From Methanospirillum stamsii (GTDB lineage Archaea; Halobacteriota; Methanomicrobia; Methanomicrobiales; Methanospirillaceae): a stretch of 64,000 nt of DNA. Positions 1 through 9,400 of this stretch are shown here, piece after piece (position 1 is the stretch's first letter; the number at the start of each line of letters is the position of its first letter). A program made the translations under genes and the position numbers. The notes under the pieces are model-generated. The model had not been told where the DNA came from and did not search any database. It worked only from the letters and a program-made list of their open reading frames with translations. The stretch spans positions 1,674,001 to 1,738,000 of the forward strand of contig NZ_CP176366.1 in NCBI RefSeq assembly GCF_046244385.1, written 5' to 3'.

Positions 1-414
1 TGTGACAACGCCAAAATTTGAAGGTTGTCTGTGAGTGGCATAGAGCAGGGAGTTTTTTGTTTTTACTATCTCCCTGATTGATTCAGCGTCAATAAAATTA
101 TCTCCGGGGATGACCAGTGCATCTCCCTTTATCATATTTCGTGCACAAAGCAGGGCATGGGCTGTTCCCATTTGTTCAGGCTGCTGGACAATCATCACCG
201 GAAAACTGAGCCTGGCCAGATCTCTCATTACCTGTTCTTTCCGAAATCCGACCACAACAATAATATCACGGATTCCTGCTTTAACAAGAGAATTTATTGT
301 ATGTTCAAGGATTGGTTTGTTTGCAACCGGGATAAGAGCTTTTGGACGGTTCTGGGTAAGGGGACGAAGTCTGATTCCTTCTCCTGCAGCAAGGATAACC
401 GCTTGAAGGCTCAT
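1..414 (-). CDS. Sugar-phosphate nucleotidylyltransferase, 3' end cut by window edge
   Basis: This gene starts at 414 and is open for 138 codons to the left edge, so only the N-terminal half is present. The protein begins with the NTP-transferase signature LAAGEGIRLRPLT followed by NRPKALIPVANKPILEH, which binds the nucleotide and sugar phosphate, and has a PGDNF metal-binding region near residue 105. The family makes NDP-sugars such as UDP-GlcNAc, UDP-Glc or dTDP-Glc in the cytoplasm. The start ATG overlaps the upstream stop (TAATG), so it is translationally coupled to the second nucleotidyltransferase. The exact sugar cannot be told from this part. Confidence 0.85.
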   Translation of the reverse strand, partial: MSLQAVILAAGEGIRLRPLTQNRPKALIPVANKPILEHTINSLVKAGIRDIIVVVGFRKEQVMRDLARLSFPVMIVQQPEQMGTAHALLCARNMIKGDALVIPGDNFIDAESIREIVKTKNSLLYATHRQPSNFGVVT

Positions 415-1616
415 TACCGAATCACCGTTTTATCCTCAATTTTTCCTTCAACAATTGCATGAGGTCCTATCCGGCATTGGTTACCGACAATTGATCCGAC
501 ATTTACAGAACAGTTTATTCCAAACAGGACATCATCACCAATGACCGCACCAAATTTTCTTCTTCTGGTGTCAATTCCCCCGATTACAATTGATGCTTTA
601 TCATGCCGGAGGTTGGCAACTTTTGTCCCTGCACCAAAATTACATCCGCTTCCAATTATGCTGTCACCAATATACGAAAAATGAGGGACGTTTGTCCTAT
701 TCATTATGATGGTATTTTTGAGTTCTGAACAATGGCCGATATGACAGTCATTCCCGATGGTTGTGCCAGGTCTGATATATGCATGAGGGCCGATTTTGCA
801 GTTCTCCCCGATAATACATGGACCTTCAAGATAAGTTCCGGACAAGATTATTGTTCCGGACCCAATGGATACATTTCCTTTGATGAAAACTCCTTCCTCA
901 ATGATCCCCTCATGTTTCGAAGGTGTGGTTTTCATCATTTCTTCATGGATTCCAAGGAGATCCCAGGGAGATCCCATATCTGCCCAAAAATCTATTAAAA
1001 CTCCTCTCAAGTCCCCGTTTCTAATATAATACATTAATGCATCAGTGAGTTCGAATTCTCCACGGGGGGATGATGTGATGTTTTTCAGAAATTCAAAAAT
1101 TTTTATGTCAAAGTGGTACAGTCCGGCATTTATCAGGGTACTTGGTGGAGTTGGAGATTTCTCAACAAGACCTGAAACCATGTCACCTGACAGGGTGACT
1201 GATCCATAATCCTGAGGGTGGGTGGATGTGCATACCGCCATAGCGGGAGCTGGAATATTAAGCACATTACGGACATCTTTGGATTTTAATACAATATCCC
1301 CATTCAGGAGAAGGAAGTCCTCCTTAACATGAGGAGATACGGTGAGCAGGGCATCACCTGTCCCAAGCTGGCGTTTTTGTGTAACGTACCAGATTGATAT
1401 ACATAATTTTGTTCCATCACCAAAGTAGTCCCTTATTGCTGACTCACCATATCCGACAACAAGGATAAATTCAGATATCCCTGCATCCCTGACTTCACAA
1501 ATAAGATGCTCGAGCATCGGTCTTCCTGCAAGCGGGAGCATCACTTTTGGTCGCGATCCGGTCAGCGGACGCATCCGTTTTCCTTCTCCTGCAGCAAGGA
1601 TTACACAGACGGTCAA
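414..1616 (-). CDS. glmU: Bifunctional sugar-1-phosphate nucleotidylyltransferase / acetyltransferase (GlmU-like)
   Basis: A 400-residue protein with an N-terminal nucleotidyltransferase domain (about residues 1-230, LAAGEGKRMRPLTGSRPK near the start, and LLNGDIV as the metal-binding Asp region). The C-terminal left-handed beta-helix of hexapeptide repeats (about 245-400) is typical of acetyltransferases. In archaea such proteins acetylate GlcN-1-P and transfer UMP to give UDP-GlcNAc. It lies between a second nucleotidyltransferase and a phosphohexomutase, with 1-4 base overlaps at both ends, so the three form one operon for activated amino sugars. The family is clear. The substrate, GlcN-1-P versus Glc-1-P, is inferred from the mutase next door. 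Confidence 0.88.
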   Translation of the reverse strand: MTVCVILAAGEGKRMRPLTGSRPKVMLPLAGRPMLEHLICEVRDAGISEFILVVGYGESAIRDYFGDGTKLCISIWYVTQKRQLGTGDALLTVSPHVKEDFLLLNGDIVLKSKDVRNVLNIPAPAMAVCTSTHPQDYGSVTLSGDMVSGLVEKSPTPPSTLINAGLYHFDIKIFEFLKNITSSPRGEFELTDALMYYIRNGDLRGVLIDFWADMGSPWDLLGIHEEMMKTTPSKHEGIIEEGVFIKGNVSIGSGTIILSGTYLEGPCIIGENCKIGPHAYIRPGTTIGNDCHIGHCSELKNTIIMNRTNVPHFSYIGDSIIGSGCNFGAGTKVANLRHDKASIVIGGIDTRRRKFGAVIGDDVLFGINCSVNVGSIVGNQCRIGPHAIVEGKIEDKTVIR

Positions 1617-2887
1617 TTTTTCACCTCATTTCGTGCAATTCTAACCATTTCCTCCCCTTTTTCCAGTAATTTTTTTGCAACGCTGGCAGTTTTTCCTTCG
1701 GCAGTAAATCTGATTTTTGGCTCTGTACCACTTGCCCGAACAAGACACCACCCGTCTTCTTCTTCTATCCGGATGCCATCGGTTGGGTTTACTGCACCAA
1801 GAGCATATAGCATGTCCTGTGCATTTTCCAGGGAGAGAGAGGTTCTCATGATTGGATAACTGGGAATGGATGCAATCTCTGAAGGTAAATCCCATTCTCC
1901 CGCCATCTCACAAAATAACGCGGCTGCAAATGGTCCGTCAGGACACCGTGATATTTGAGGAAATATCCATGCTCCGGAAGGCTCACCACCAAAATCCCCC
2001 CATCGCACAAGTTGTTCAGAGACAAATGCATCTCCGACCGGAGTTCTCCTGACCTCTGCCACCTCTTCTATTGCCATGGATGCATCGTATGTGGTAACCA
2101 CCTGCTTTGCTCCCAGGTATTTCGTAAAAAGGATGAGCAGAATATCTCCGGGTATGAATGCCCCGTTTTTATCAAATGCCATCATCCGATCAGCATCCCC
2201 GTCATGTATAACGGCACATTCCACTCCGGTTTTTTTCACAAGAGGTGGTATATATGTGAGATGTTCCGGGAGTGGCTCAGATGGTCTTACAAAGGTTCCG
2301 GAAACATTTGCATTCACAGCAATGGGTTTTGCACCCATGCCACTCAGAAGGTGAGGGGTGATGACAGAACCTGCTCCATTTCCACAGTCAACAAGAACCT
2401 TGAGGTTTTCTTTGATGTGTATTTTATCGGCAATTGCTTTTCGATGTAACTCGATTGCTGGTATTGAATGTATTGTTCCCTGGTTTTTCCAGGTTCCCCA
2501 GAGAATATCCTCGATTTTTTCTTCTATCTCTTTCTGCTGAATTGCTGAATATGATGAACCATCCGGATTGAAGAGTTTCATTCCGTTATATGGTTCAGGA
2601 TTATGTGATGCTGTTACCACACATGCCGCATCGGTGTTCCTGCCTGCAAAGGCAATTGATGGGGTAGGGGCAATTCCCCCGTCAAATACCATGGCTCCGG
2701 CAGAACAGGCTCCTGCACAAAATGCTGATGACAGGAGGGGCCCGGTTGTGCGGGTATCTCTTCCGATTACAACCCTCCCATTTTTTGAACCAATTGCCTT
2801 TCCCACCTTTACTGCCAGTCTGATAAGATTCTCATCATATCTCCGGCGGATTCCCGAAGAGCCGAATAGCATACCTGAATGGTTCAT
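1613..2887 (-). CDS. glmM: Phosphoglucosamine mutase-like phosphohexomutase
   Basis: A 424-residue alpha-D-phosphohexomutase. Visible motifs are the catalytic phosphoserine loop TASHNPEPYNGMK (about residue 90), the metal loop DGDADRM (about 228), the sugar-binding loop GEPSGAW (about 297) and the phosphate-binding RASGTEPKIRF near the C-terminus. It should interconvert hexosamine-6-phosphate and -1-phosphate, feeding the GlmU-like enzyme downstream. The stop overlaps the next start by 4 bases (1613-1616). GlmM is preferred over a phosphomannomutase because of that neighbour, but many archaeal enzymes of this family are broad in specificity. Confidence 0.87.
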   Translation of the reverse strand: MNHSGMLFGSSGIRRRYDENLIRLAVKVGKAIGSKNGRVVIGRDTRTTGPLLSSAFCAGACSAGAMVFDGGIAPTPSIAFAGRNTDAACVVTASHNPEPYNGMKLFNPDGSSYSAIQQKEIEEKIEDILWGTWKNQGTIHSIPAIELHRKAIADKIHIKENLKVLVDCGNGAGSVITPHLLSGMGAKPIAVNANVSGTFVRPSEPLPEHLTYIPPLVKKTGVECAVIHDGDADRMMAFDKNGAFIPGDILLILFTKYLGAKQVVTTYDASMAIEEVAEVRRTPVGDAFVSEQLVRWGDFGGEPSGAWIFPQISRCPDGPFAAALFCEMAGEWDLPSEIASIPSYPIMRTSLSLENAQDMLYALGAVNPTDGIRIEEEDGWCLVRASGTEPKIRFTAEGKTASVAKKLLEKGEEMVRIARNEVKN

Positions 2888-3507
2888 TCTTCAGATGTTT
2901 GAAGGTTTGCTCTTCCATATGGGCAGAAATGATTGCATCCGAGGAAATAGGCTACTCCTGCTGTTGATGGTCCCAGGCATAGGAGTTTTTCAATGGGGCA
3001 TTGTCCGATTATCTCACTATTATTATCAATAAGCCCGTCCCCGGTGATGAGAATGACATCCGCGTCATCAGGTTTGTCAACCAGATAACTTCCTGCCAGT
3101 TTTCTTGCATCCGGCATCTCTCCACAGCAAAAGACTTTTTTCCCTTTGATCTGCCCGGACAGTGTCTCTCTGCAGGAGACATGCTGATCTTGGGAACAGG
3201 CGTGCAGTTTTCTGCTGACACATAAAAACCCGGCAACAGCATTTACGATACCTGCAGCTGCAGCACGTTGGGCCGGTTTTTTAAGGGTTGCATTTATCAT
3301 GAAAGAGGCCTTTGTCGTTGCTTTTACTGGTTCTTCTGATACAAAAACTGCAGAACGGCCTCCGAAGAGAGTCTGGACCGGAACGCCATGTTCATATGCG
3401 CACTTTGTAAGGTCATAATCCGGTGTCAGAAAGACCGGACTTTCTTCGATTCCACATTCTTTCATCATTGAAATTAATTTCTGCACTGCCTGATTGATTG
3501 GATGCAT
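2884..3507 (-). CDS. Conserved protein of unknown function, Cys-rich
   Basis: Not recognised with confidence. I place the start at the ATG at 3507 (MHPINQAVQ), just after the pcm stop at 3512, rather than at an upstream in-frame start inside pcm. That gives 207 residues. The C-terminal half reads as an alternating strand-helix fold (KGKKVFCCGEMPDARKLAGS, then ADVILITGDG), followed by GPSTAGVAYFLGCNHFCPYG. It has eight cysteines, some in pairs, so metal or cofactor binding is possible. It overlaps the downstream phosphohexomutase start by 4 bases and follows pcm by 4 bases, so it is co-transcribed with both. No function is assigned. Confidence 0.7.
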   Translation of the reverse strand: MHPINQAVQKLISMMKECGIEESPVFLTPDYDLTKCAYEHGVPVQTLFGGRSAVFVSEEPVKATTKASFMINATLKKPAQRAAAAGIVNAVAGFLCVSRKLHACSQDQHVSCRETLSGQIKGKKVFCCGEMPDARKLAGSYLVDKPDDADVILITGDGLIDNNSEIIGQCPIEKLLCLGPSTAGVAYFLGCNHFCPYGRANLQTSEE

Positions 3508-3511
3508 ATCT

Positions 3512-4168
3512 TTACTCTCCTTCTTCTTTCCACCCATACTCTCCAATGAGGGGGACAAATCGTACCGCCCCGAATTTCTCGGTGATAAACTCATTATTGA
3601 GTCTTGTAATGCGAATCAATTCCTGGATATTCTGGTCTCCGACCGGGGCCACAAGTCGTCCACCTGGTGCCAGTTCATTGATGAGTGGACAAGGGATTTC
3701 TGGTGTACCGGCGGTGATGAGAATTCCATCATAAGGACTCATGTCAGTGTATCCTACTGTCCCGTCACTGGTTATGATTCTGACATTTTTTATACCTGCA
3801 TTCAGAAGGTTTTGTCTTGCCTGTGCGGCTACTTCTTCTATTCGTTCAATGGATACCACATCTGCCCCGCATGTTGCAAGAATTGCTGCCTGGTATCCGG
3901 AACCGGTCCCAATCTCAAGAACGAGGTCACTTGGATTCGGGCTTAGGAGTTCTGTCATTACTGCAACAATGTATGGCTGGGATATTGTCTGTCCGCTCCC
4001 GATGGGAAGGGGGTAATCAGCATATGCTTCTCTTTGACAGGTTTGTGGGACGAACAGGTGTCGGGGCACAGTACGCATGGCATCTAATACACGGGGATTT
4101 GAGACTCCCCTGGCCTGAATTTGTGTTCTGACCATATGTTCGCGTTCTGGTGCCCGGCTGGTATCCAT
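3512..4168 (-). CDS. pcm: Protein-L-isoaspartate O-methyltransferase
   Basis: A 218-residue SAM-dependent methyltransferase that repairs isoaspartyl residues in aged proteins. It carries the family signature GSGQTISQPYIVAVMTELL upstream of the SAM-binding motif I VLEIGTGSGYQAAIL, followed by VVSIERIEE (motif II). RHLFVP near residue 37 is also typical. The length matches archaeal and bacterial Pcm. The stop lies 4 bases before the next gene, and it begins only 3 bases after the SufB-like gene, so it sits inside a tight minus-strand operon. Confidence 0.95.
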   Translation of the reverse strand: MDTSRAPEREHMVRTQIQARGVSNPRVLDAMRTVPRHLFVPQTCQREAYADYPLPIGSGQTISQPYIVAVMTELLSPNPSDLVLEIGTGSGYQAAILATCGADVVSIERIEEVAAQARQNLLNAGIKNVRIITSDGTVGYTDMSPYDGILITAGTPEIPCPLINELAPGGRLVAPVGDQNIQELIRITRLNNEFITEKFGAVRFVPLIGEYGWKEEGE

Positions 4169-4171
4169 AAT

Positions 4172-5284
4172 TCAGAATCCTGATCGCTCTGCAGCATCGA
4201 TGGCTGCATTAATCTGGTTTTGTAAGACGTCTGGCAACCCTTCAAGTTTTACATCCAGAAAACCCCGGATGATAGTGGCTGTTGCGGTCTCTTCATCAAG
4301 CCCGCGTGCCATCAGGTATTCAATCTCATCCCGTGCGATCTTCCCGACTGCTGCTTCATGAGAAAGTTCGGTGTCAACAACATCTCCTTTAATTTCCGGA
4401 ATAGCATGAATGATACCGTCCCGGAGGATAAGTCCTTTACATTCGATATGCCCTTTTGTTCCTTTCACAAGGCCGTCTATTCTGCCCCTTGAAAGAATGG
4501 TTCCTCCGGTGGTAATAGCACGGGTAATAAGCTCCGCACTTGTTCCTTTCGCTTCCAGGGTTGCGGTAGAGCCAAGATCCATAAAGGATCCCGGGGTACA
4601 GACAACAACACTGGAGAACCTTCCAACTGCACCCTCACCCTTTAACTGGCAGAGGGGTGCCATCTGGATCTTTCGTACCGGTTCCATGCAGACGTAATTG
4701 GAAAGGAAAACCCCGTTCTCTTCAACAATTGCAACTGACCGGGGAAATACGGAGATATTTTTTCCCCAGTTATGGATCATAGTTGAAGTGACTTTCGCTC
4801 CTTTTCCTACGTAAATCTCGGTCACTCCAAGATGTGCACCACTGTTTCGACCGGTAGAACTCGTACACCCTGAAATGATATGGAGCTCTGAATCCTCTTC
4901 AGCAATGATAATATTATGGACATGCTGAACAGCAGAGTCAGACATGAAAAGACAGGCCTGCAGGGGATAGATGCTTTTCGTTCCTTTTTTGGCGATAATT
5001 ACAAATCCCTTGGGGTCAGGCCTTGATGCCACATACTTAGTGTATTTGTCTTTATCTTTCGGTATCGCTTTCCAGATATAATCACGAACCCATGGATATT
5101 TTTCAAGCGCCATGGAAAATGTCAGGAATTCAATCCCCTGACAGTCTGATGTGATATGGCAGACATCCTGGTCCTTTTGGAAGAAACTACCTGATCTGTT
5201 CTTCATTTCCACTTCAAGACCGGTTAAGGCAAGTCTCTTCTGGTCATCATCAGAGAGATCAGTCATCTGAATTGTGTCATGCAT
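4172..5284 (-). CDS. SufB/SufD-family Fe-S cluster assembly scaffold
   Basis: A 370-residue protein of the SufBD family, which forms the scaffold of the SUF iron-sulfur assembly system. The C-terminal part shows the beta-helix core and typical end: SRGRIDGLVKGTKGHIECKG, SHEAAVGKIARDEIEYLMARG with the conserved Ser-His-Glu, and GLDEETATATIIRGF. It is shorter than bacterial SufB (about 480), as is usual in methanogens. No sufC ATPase gene is adjacent, so the partner must lie elsewhere. The start ATG at 5284 is followed by MHDTIQMTDL. The assignment to SufB versus SufD is open. Confidence 0.88.
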   Translation of the reverse strand: MHDTIQMTDLSDDDQKRLALTGLEVEMKNRSGSFFQKDQDVCHITSDCQGIEFLTFSMALEKYPWVRDYIWKAIPKDKDKYTKYVASRPDPKGFVIIAKKGTKSIYPLQACLFMSDSAVQHVHNIIIAEEDSELHIISGCTSSTGRNSGAHLGVTEIYVGKGAKVTSTMIHNWGKNISVFPRSVAIVEENGVFLSNYVCMEPVRKIQMAPLCQLKGEGAVGRFSSVVVCTPGSFMDLGSTATLEAKGTSAELITRAITTGGTILSRGRIDGLVKGTKGHIECKGLILRDGIIHAIPEIKGDVVDTELSHEAAVGKIARDEIEYLMARGLDEETATATIIRGFLDVKLEGLPDVLQNQINAAIDAAERSGF

Positions 5285-5338
5285 AATTCTGCCTTTCTTT
5301 CATTACGTTATACGTTCGTCCTCTTTATCACTCTCATA

Positions 5339-6136
5339 TTATGCTGGGTGATTTTCAGGGGAGTGAAATTTTTCTATAAGGTGGGGAAGTTCTGCAATGG
5401 AATGAATCGACAAATCCGGGGTCACTCCGCAGGTTTTTAATTCATCCTGTGAAAACTTTCCGGTAAAGGTTATAATTCCAATAAGTCCTGTATCCTGTGC
5501 TCCTTTAACATCAGTCCGGATATCATCTCCAATCATGGCCACATGAGATGGATGAGTGCCAAGTTCACTACATCCATACCTGAAAAAGTTATGTGATGGT
5601 TTTCCCATTATGATCGCCTCTCGGCCGGACCCGTATTCAAGTGCTGAAACGAAAGGTCCGGCACTCAAAGAAAGACCATCTGTATCTTTCCAGTACCGGT
5701 CCTTTTCTAGTGCGATGAACTCTCCGTTTCCGAGGAGGGAACGAAAGGCTGAATTCATAGATTCATAGGTGAATTGTTCGCCTGCATCACCAACAACCAC
5801 GGTGGGTGCGAGAGGGTCATGGGTAATTCCGGCATCTGCAAAGTCATGTAATAGATCCCTGGTGATAAGCAGGTTACAGACCTTTATTTCTCTCTCCCGG
5901 AGATATTGTATCGCTGCCATTGCCGGTGTACAGATTTCATTCTCTAATATTCTGACACCAAGGCGCTCTAGTTTTTTCCGGACATTGATACGCGACTTTC
6001 GTGTCCCGTTTGAGATATATCTATAGGGGACGCTCCTTTTCTGAAGAGATCTGATCGCCTCTTCTGCCCCCGCGATAGGCTCATTTCCGGTGAATAGTGC
6101 CCCATCGATGTCAAGAAGAACTGCCTGTATCTGCAT
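5339..6136 (-). CDS. HAD-superfamily hydrolase, IIA (NagD-like) phosphatase
   Basis: The protein is a class IIA HAD phosphatase. Motif I is LLDIDGALFTG at the N-terminus with Ser/Asn motif II (YISNGTRKS), then a C2 cap, a Lys in GKPSHNFF and motif IV GDDIRTDVKGA. The start at 6136 (MQIQAVLLDID) places motif I at residue 7, as is normal. A longer in-frame TTG start at 6268 would overlap the tRNA-Gly gene and is rejected. In motif I the second acidic residue is followed by GA rather than the usual GVL, a mild deviation. The substrate is unknown; NagD-like enzymes dephosphorylate sugar phosphates or nucleotides. Length is 265 aa. Confidence 0.9.
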   Translation of the reverse strand: MQIQAVLLDIDGALFTGNEPIAGAEEAIRSLQKRSVPYRYISNGTRKSRINVRKKLERLGVRILENEICTPAMAAIQYLREREIKVCNLLITRDLLHDFADAGITHDPLAPTVVVGDAGEQFTYESMNSAFRSLLGNGEFIALEKDRYWKDTDGLSLSAGPFVSALEYGSGREAIIMGKPSHNFFRYGCSELGTHPSHVAMIGDDIRTDVKGAQDTGLIGIITFTGKFSQDELKTCGVTPDLSIHSIAELPHLIEKFHSPENHPA

Positions 6137-6231
6137 GATAAGATTGTTGGTCGTGTGGTCAGATATGCTATGATATCCGATCTCAATTAGATATCTATTT
6201 ATGTGAGTATCGTGAACGTTATAGAGCATCT

Positions 6232-6302
6232 GCATCGATGGTCTAGAGGTATGACTTTGGCCTTCCAAGCCAATAGCTCGGGTTCGAATCCCGATCGGTG
6301 CA
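6232..6302 (+). tRNA. tRNA-Gly (anticodon TCC)
   Basis: A 71-base cloverleaf with acceptor stem GCATCGA pairing with TCGGTGC and discriminator A. The anticodon arm has stem TTGGC/GCCAA with loop CT-TCC-AA, and the T arm carries GGTTCGAATCC. The 3' CCA is not encoded. A TATA-like stretch (TATCTATTTATG, about 6190-6202) lies about 30 bases upstream. It is transcribed opposite to the HAD gene. Confidence 0.95.
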
Positions 6303-6318
6303 CTCTTTCTTTTATTGT

Positions 6319-6392
6319 GGGCTCGTGGTCTAGCTGGTTATGACGTCGCCTTCACACGGCGGAGATCCTGAGTTCGAATCTCAGCGGGCCCA
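6319..6392 (+). tRNA. tRNA-Val (anticodon CAC)
   Basis: A 74-base cloverleaf with acceptor GGGCTCG/CGGGCCC and discriminator A. The anticodon stem TCGCC/GGCGG encloses the loop TT-CAC-AC, and the T arm has AGTTCGAATCT. CCA is not encoded. It lies 16 bases after tRNA-Gly, so the two are probably one transcript. Confidence 0.95.
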
Positions 6393-6496
6393 TGAAGCGA
6401 ATTTTATCTGGATATTACTATCATTTTTTTGACTTTTCAGTCTGAATATTTCAATTTTACAATGCAATAGTCCTGATTCCGGACTTTAAAAAAAAG

Positions 6497-9400
6497 TTAT
6501 GAAGAATTACCCTGGTTGCCTTCAGATGCAACTGATGCTACGGACGCCGGAATAACCGGGGTGATATCTCCCCCGGTGCCGGACCCGCTACTTCCTGCTG
6601 TCATCTGGGCAAGAACATATGATGTTCTTCCTTCAAGGACATTTACTACCTGTTCCCATGGCTGGTAACCCGGAACTTCTATTCTTATGGTATGCTGACC
6701 CGGAGTTACCTGTGAAAGTGTCACCGGAGTTTGTCCTTGTGCAACTCCGTCAAGGAATGCAACCCCGTTACCTGGTAGTGATGAGATCATAACATACCCG
6801 TAAATAGGTGTCCACCATGAGGGATACAGGGCAGCAGTAACATAGGTTACACTTCCTCCACCTCTGACCTCAACTGCCTGATTCCAGTCAAGATATCCGG
6901 TTGATGTTACACGGACCTGGTGAACTCCTGGTGCCACATCTGCAAGCCAGAGCGGACCGTTTCCGGAGAGCACTCCGTCCACGTAGACAGACCCTCCTGA
7001 TGGGTATGTGTATACACTCAGAATACCATTCACGCTTGGCTGAAGTCTCATATCTGCGACAACTTCAGTGGCCCTGTTAGAGGTGACCGGAACACTGACA
7101 ATATAATCTGTGAATCCGGGTTTGGTTACTTTGAGCTGGTATACACCAGCCTGCAGGTTATCTACCCTGAAGGTCTGCAGGAATTTCGTCTCACCTTTCA
7201 GTACATTATCCAGATACACTGTCGAACGGTCAGGAGCATATATAATTTTTATCGAACCTGAACCAGCCGGTCCTGACTGGGTTGTAATGTAATCGGATTT
7301 GACTGCAGTATTTGAAGATGCCTGATTACTTGCCGTGAGTTTAACGGTAAACCGTCCGAGCTGCTGGTAGACATGGAGTGGGTTTGCCACCAAATCCGTG
7401 GTTCCATCCCCAAAGTCCCATGCCCACATGGTTGGTCCACCCTGTGATCTGTCACTAAACTGAACGGCGAGTGGAATATTTCCTGTGGTTGGTGTTCCCA
7501 CAAAGTCAGCGATGATTCCTCCGGAAGATGAAACCGTGATGTACCCTTCTCTGACTTTGGTACTGGTTCCCCCGGTTTGTGAACTTGCGGTGAGTGTTAC
7601 CGTGTATGTCCCTGCATTCTGATAGGTATGTGACGGATTTGCCACCAAATCCGTGGTTCCATCTCCAAAGTTCCAAGCCCACATGGTCGGGCTTCCGGAT
7701 GACAGGTCAGTGAACTGAACCGTCAGTGGAGCATTTCCGGTTGTCGGAGTTCCGGAAAAGTCTGCAACAATACCTCCTGAAGATGAAACCGTGATGTACC
7801 CTTCTCTGACTTTGGTGCTGGTTCCGCCTGTCTGTGAACTTGCCGTAAGTTTAACTGTGTAAGTTCCGGCATTCTGATAGGTATGTGATGGGTTTGCCAG
7901 CATTCCTTCTGTTGCCCCGTCTCCAAAGTCCCAACTCCACATGGTCGGATTTCCGGTCGACAGGTCAGTAAACTGGACGGTGAGTGGAGCATTTCCGGTT
8001 GTCGGGGTTCCTGAAAAGTCTGCAACAATACCGGTTCCTCCACCAACGGAGATATAATTCTCCCGTTTCATGGTGTGAGAACCACCACTGTTTTTCACGG
8101 TAAGGGTGACGGTATACGAACCACCTGCACTGTACACGTGAGTCGGGTCAGATTCTGTCGATGTGGTCCCATCTCCAAAGTTCCAGAGGTAAGAGGTTGG
8201 TGGCCCGATTGAAAGATCGGTAAAGCTTACCGACAGCGGAGCCTGCCCGGACAGGGGTGTTGCTTCAAACATTGCCACCGGGGGAGGAATATCTCCTGTG
8301 ACTGATATATAGTCGGTTTCGGTTTTGGTATTGGATCCGGCTGTATTTGATGCGGTAAGACTTACGGTATATACTCCCGCTTCCTGGTAGGTATGTGATG
8401 GATTTGCTACCAAATCCGTGGTTCCATCTCCAAAGTCCCATGCCCACATGGTTGGGCTTCCGGTTGACTGGTCAGTAAACTGGACGGTGAGTGGCTTTGG
8501 TCCACTCCGTTTATCCACGGTAAATGCAGCTGTCGGGCCTGAACCTGACTGTGTAACGGTGATGTATCCCTCTTTTGTCTTTGTACTGGTACCTCCGGTC
8601 TGTGAACTTGCGGTGAGTGTCACGGTGTAAGTTCCCGGATTCTGATAGGTATGTGATGGGCTTGCCAGCATTCCCTCAGAGGTACCATCTCCAAAGTTCC
8701 AGTTCCACATCGTCGGACTACCGGTTGACAGGTCAGTGAACTGAACGGTGAGTGGAGCATTTCCAGAAGTGGGAACTCCTGAAAAGTCTGCGACTATACT
8801 GCCGGACTGTGTCACGGTGATGTATCCCTCTTTCGTCTTTGTACTGGTTCCTCCGGTCTGTGAACTTGCGGTGAGTGTCACGGTGTAAGTTCCCGGATTC
8901 TGATAGGTATGTGATGGGCTTGCCAGCATTCCCTCAGAGGTACCATCTCCAAAGTTCCAGTTCCACATCGTCGGACTACCGGTTGACAGGTCAGTGAACT
9001 GAACGGTGAGTGGAGCATTTCCAGAAGTGGGAACTCCTGAAAAGTCTGCGACTATACTGCCGGACTGTGTCACGGTGATGTATCCCTCTTTCGTCTTTGT
9101 ACTGGTTCCTCCGGTCTGTGAACTTGCGGTGAGTGTCACGGTGTAAGTTCCCGGATTCTGATAAGTATGTGATGGGCTTGCCAGCATTCCCTCAGAGGTA
9201 CCATCTCCAAAGTTCCAGTTCCACATCGTCGGACTACCGGTTGACAGGTCTGTAAACTGAACGGTGAGTGGAGCATTTCCAGAAGTTGGCACTCCTGAAA
9301 AGTCTGCAACAATACCACCTGACTGTGTCACGGTGATGAAATTATTTTTGGTAACCGTATAGTATCCGCCTAATGATCCGACGGTCATTTTTACGGTATA

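Noticed and set aside
5339..6268. Long TTG start for the HAD phosphatase
   Set aside because: It would run through tRNA-Gly and push motif I to residue 51; the ATG at 6136 is normal for the family.
8545..9330. CRISPR array
   Set aside because: The repeats are 258 bp, in frame, and code PKD domains; there are no short repeat-spacer units anywhere in the window.
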